A DNA stretch of 64,000 nt from Gallionella sp. (GTDB taxonomy: Bacteria; Pseudomonadota; Gammaproteobacteria; Burkholderiales; Gallionellaceae), in the NCBI GenBank assembly GCA_030682375.1, contig JAUXOL010000011.1, positions 62,001 to 126,000 of the forward strand, read 5' to 3'. Positions 63,867 through 64,000 of this stretch are shown piece by piece (position 1 is the stretch's first letter; each line of letters begins with the position of its first letter). The position numbers were made by a program, and so were the translations under genes. The notes under the pieces were generated by a model. The model ran no database searches. It saw only the letters and a list, made by a program, of their open reading frames with translations, and was not told the origin of the DNA.

Positions 63867-64000
63867 CTAAACTTTCCTCGCAACGAACGAATAAAGTCGT
63901 CCAGGACGGCGATCCAGTCTCGCCAACAGGGGTCTGGCTATCGGCCACACTCCGGGAATTCGCAACACACCGGTCAACAGCGCTGCGACGATCGGGATGC
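63867..64000 (-). CDS. 3' end of a further cluster gene (partial)
   Basis: 44 codons open to the window edge, ending TAG at 63867-63869, 1 nt before the next start codon. The tail is hydrophobic then basic (IPIVAALLTGVLRIPGVWP, then RPLLARLDRRPGRLYSF). Too short to assign a family. Tight spacing to the next gene supports it being a real upstream member of the operon. Confidence 0.5.
   Translation of the reverse strand, partial: IPIVAALLTGVLRIPGVWPIARPLLARLDRRPGRLYSFVARKV

Overview
The window looks like a chromosome segment of a Gram-negative betaproteobacterium, probably Nitrosomonadales/Gallionellaceae-like (inference from gene content and order: mrcA, pilMNOPQ, aroK, aroB, dgt, gltB, gltD, hemE in one block; lptD-surA-pdxA-rsmA; algH/yqgE-ruvX-pyrB-pyrC'). 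Coding density is high and most of the DNA is GC-rich. The first ~9.5 kb is visibly more AT-rich and carries accessory genes.

Accessory region (1-9600). A rightward cluster encodes an HNH nuclease joined to the front half of an SF2 helicase, the back half of that helicase as a separate gene in the same reading frame, an unrecognised 287-aa protein behind a perfect 13-bp inverted repeat, and a KfrA-type DNA-binding protein. Facing it is a compact leftward C-M-R operon (HTH controller, N6-adenine methyltransferase, XamI-type endonuclease) with a near-consensus promoter. Next come an IS1595/ISXO2-type transposase with its own strong promoter and two leftward paralogous small proteins. The right edge is a cluster of hairpin and dispersed repeats. 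This is a defence/mobile island, and its first cluster is the best candidate for an undescribed system.

Core region (9.6-60 kb). Pathways present: ubiquinone (ubiA, ubiH), haem (hemE, hemB, hemL), glutamate synthase (gltBD), chorismate (aroK, aroB), dNTP hydrolysis (dgt), type IV pilus assembly and secretin (pilMNOPQ), peptidoglycan synthesis (mrcA), ribosome GTPase and rRNA methylation (engB, rsmA, rsmE), thiamine (thiD, thiE), pyridoxal phosphate (pdxA), outer-membrane biogenesis (surA, lptD), MurNAc recycling (amgK, murU), peptidases (pepP, prlC), DNA repair (xth), pyrimidine synthesis (pyrB plus a catalytically dead dihydroorotase pyrC'), potassium uptake (trkAH), a periplasmic-sensing diguanylate cyclase and arginine synthesis (argA). 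Many neighbours overlap by 1, 4 or 8 nt, so most are translationally coupled operons.

The last 4 kb (60-64 kb) is a leftward polysaccharide cluster: two NAD-dependent sugar epimerases, two glycosyltransferases and the 3' end of another gene cut by the window edge.

Points of note in the core: an in-frame palindromic insertion in pdxA, an apparent ATT start for thiE, a possible plus-strand small RNA upstream of hemB, an operator-like palindrome at the gltB promoter, a ~90-bp composite repeat present at 9.55 kb and 44.75 kb, and a 32-nt-arm inverted repeat between gltD and hemE. No tRNA, rRNA or CRISPR array was recognised. All family calls are from motif reading, not database searches.
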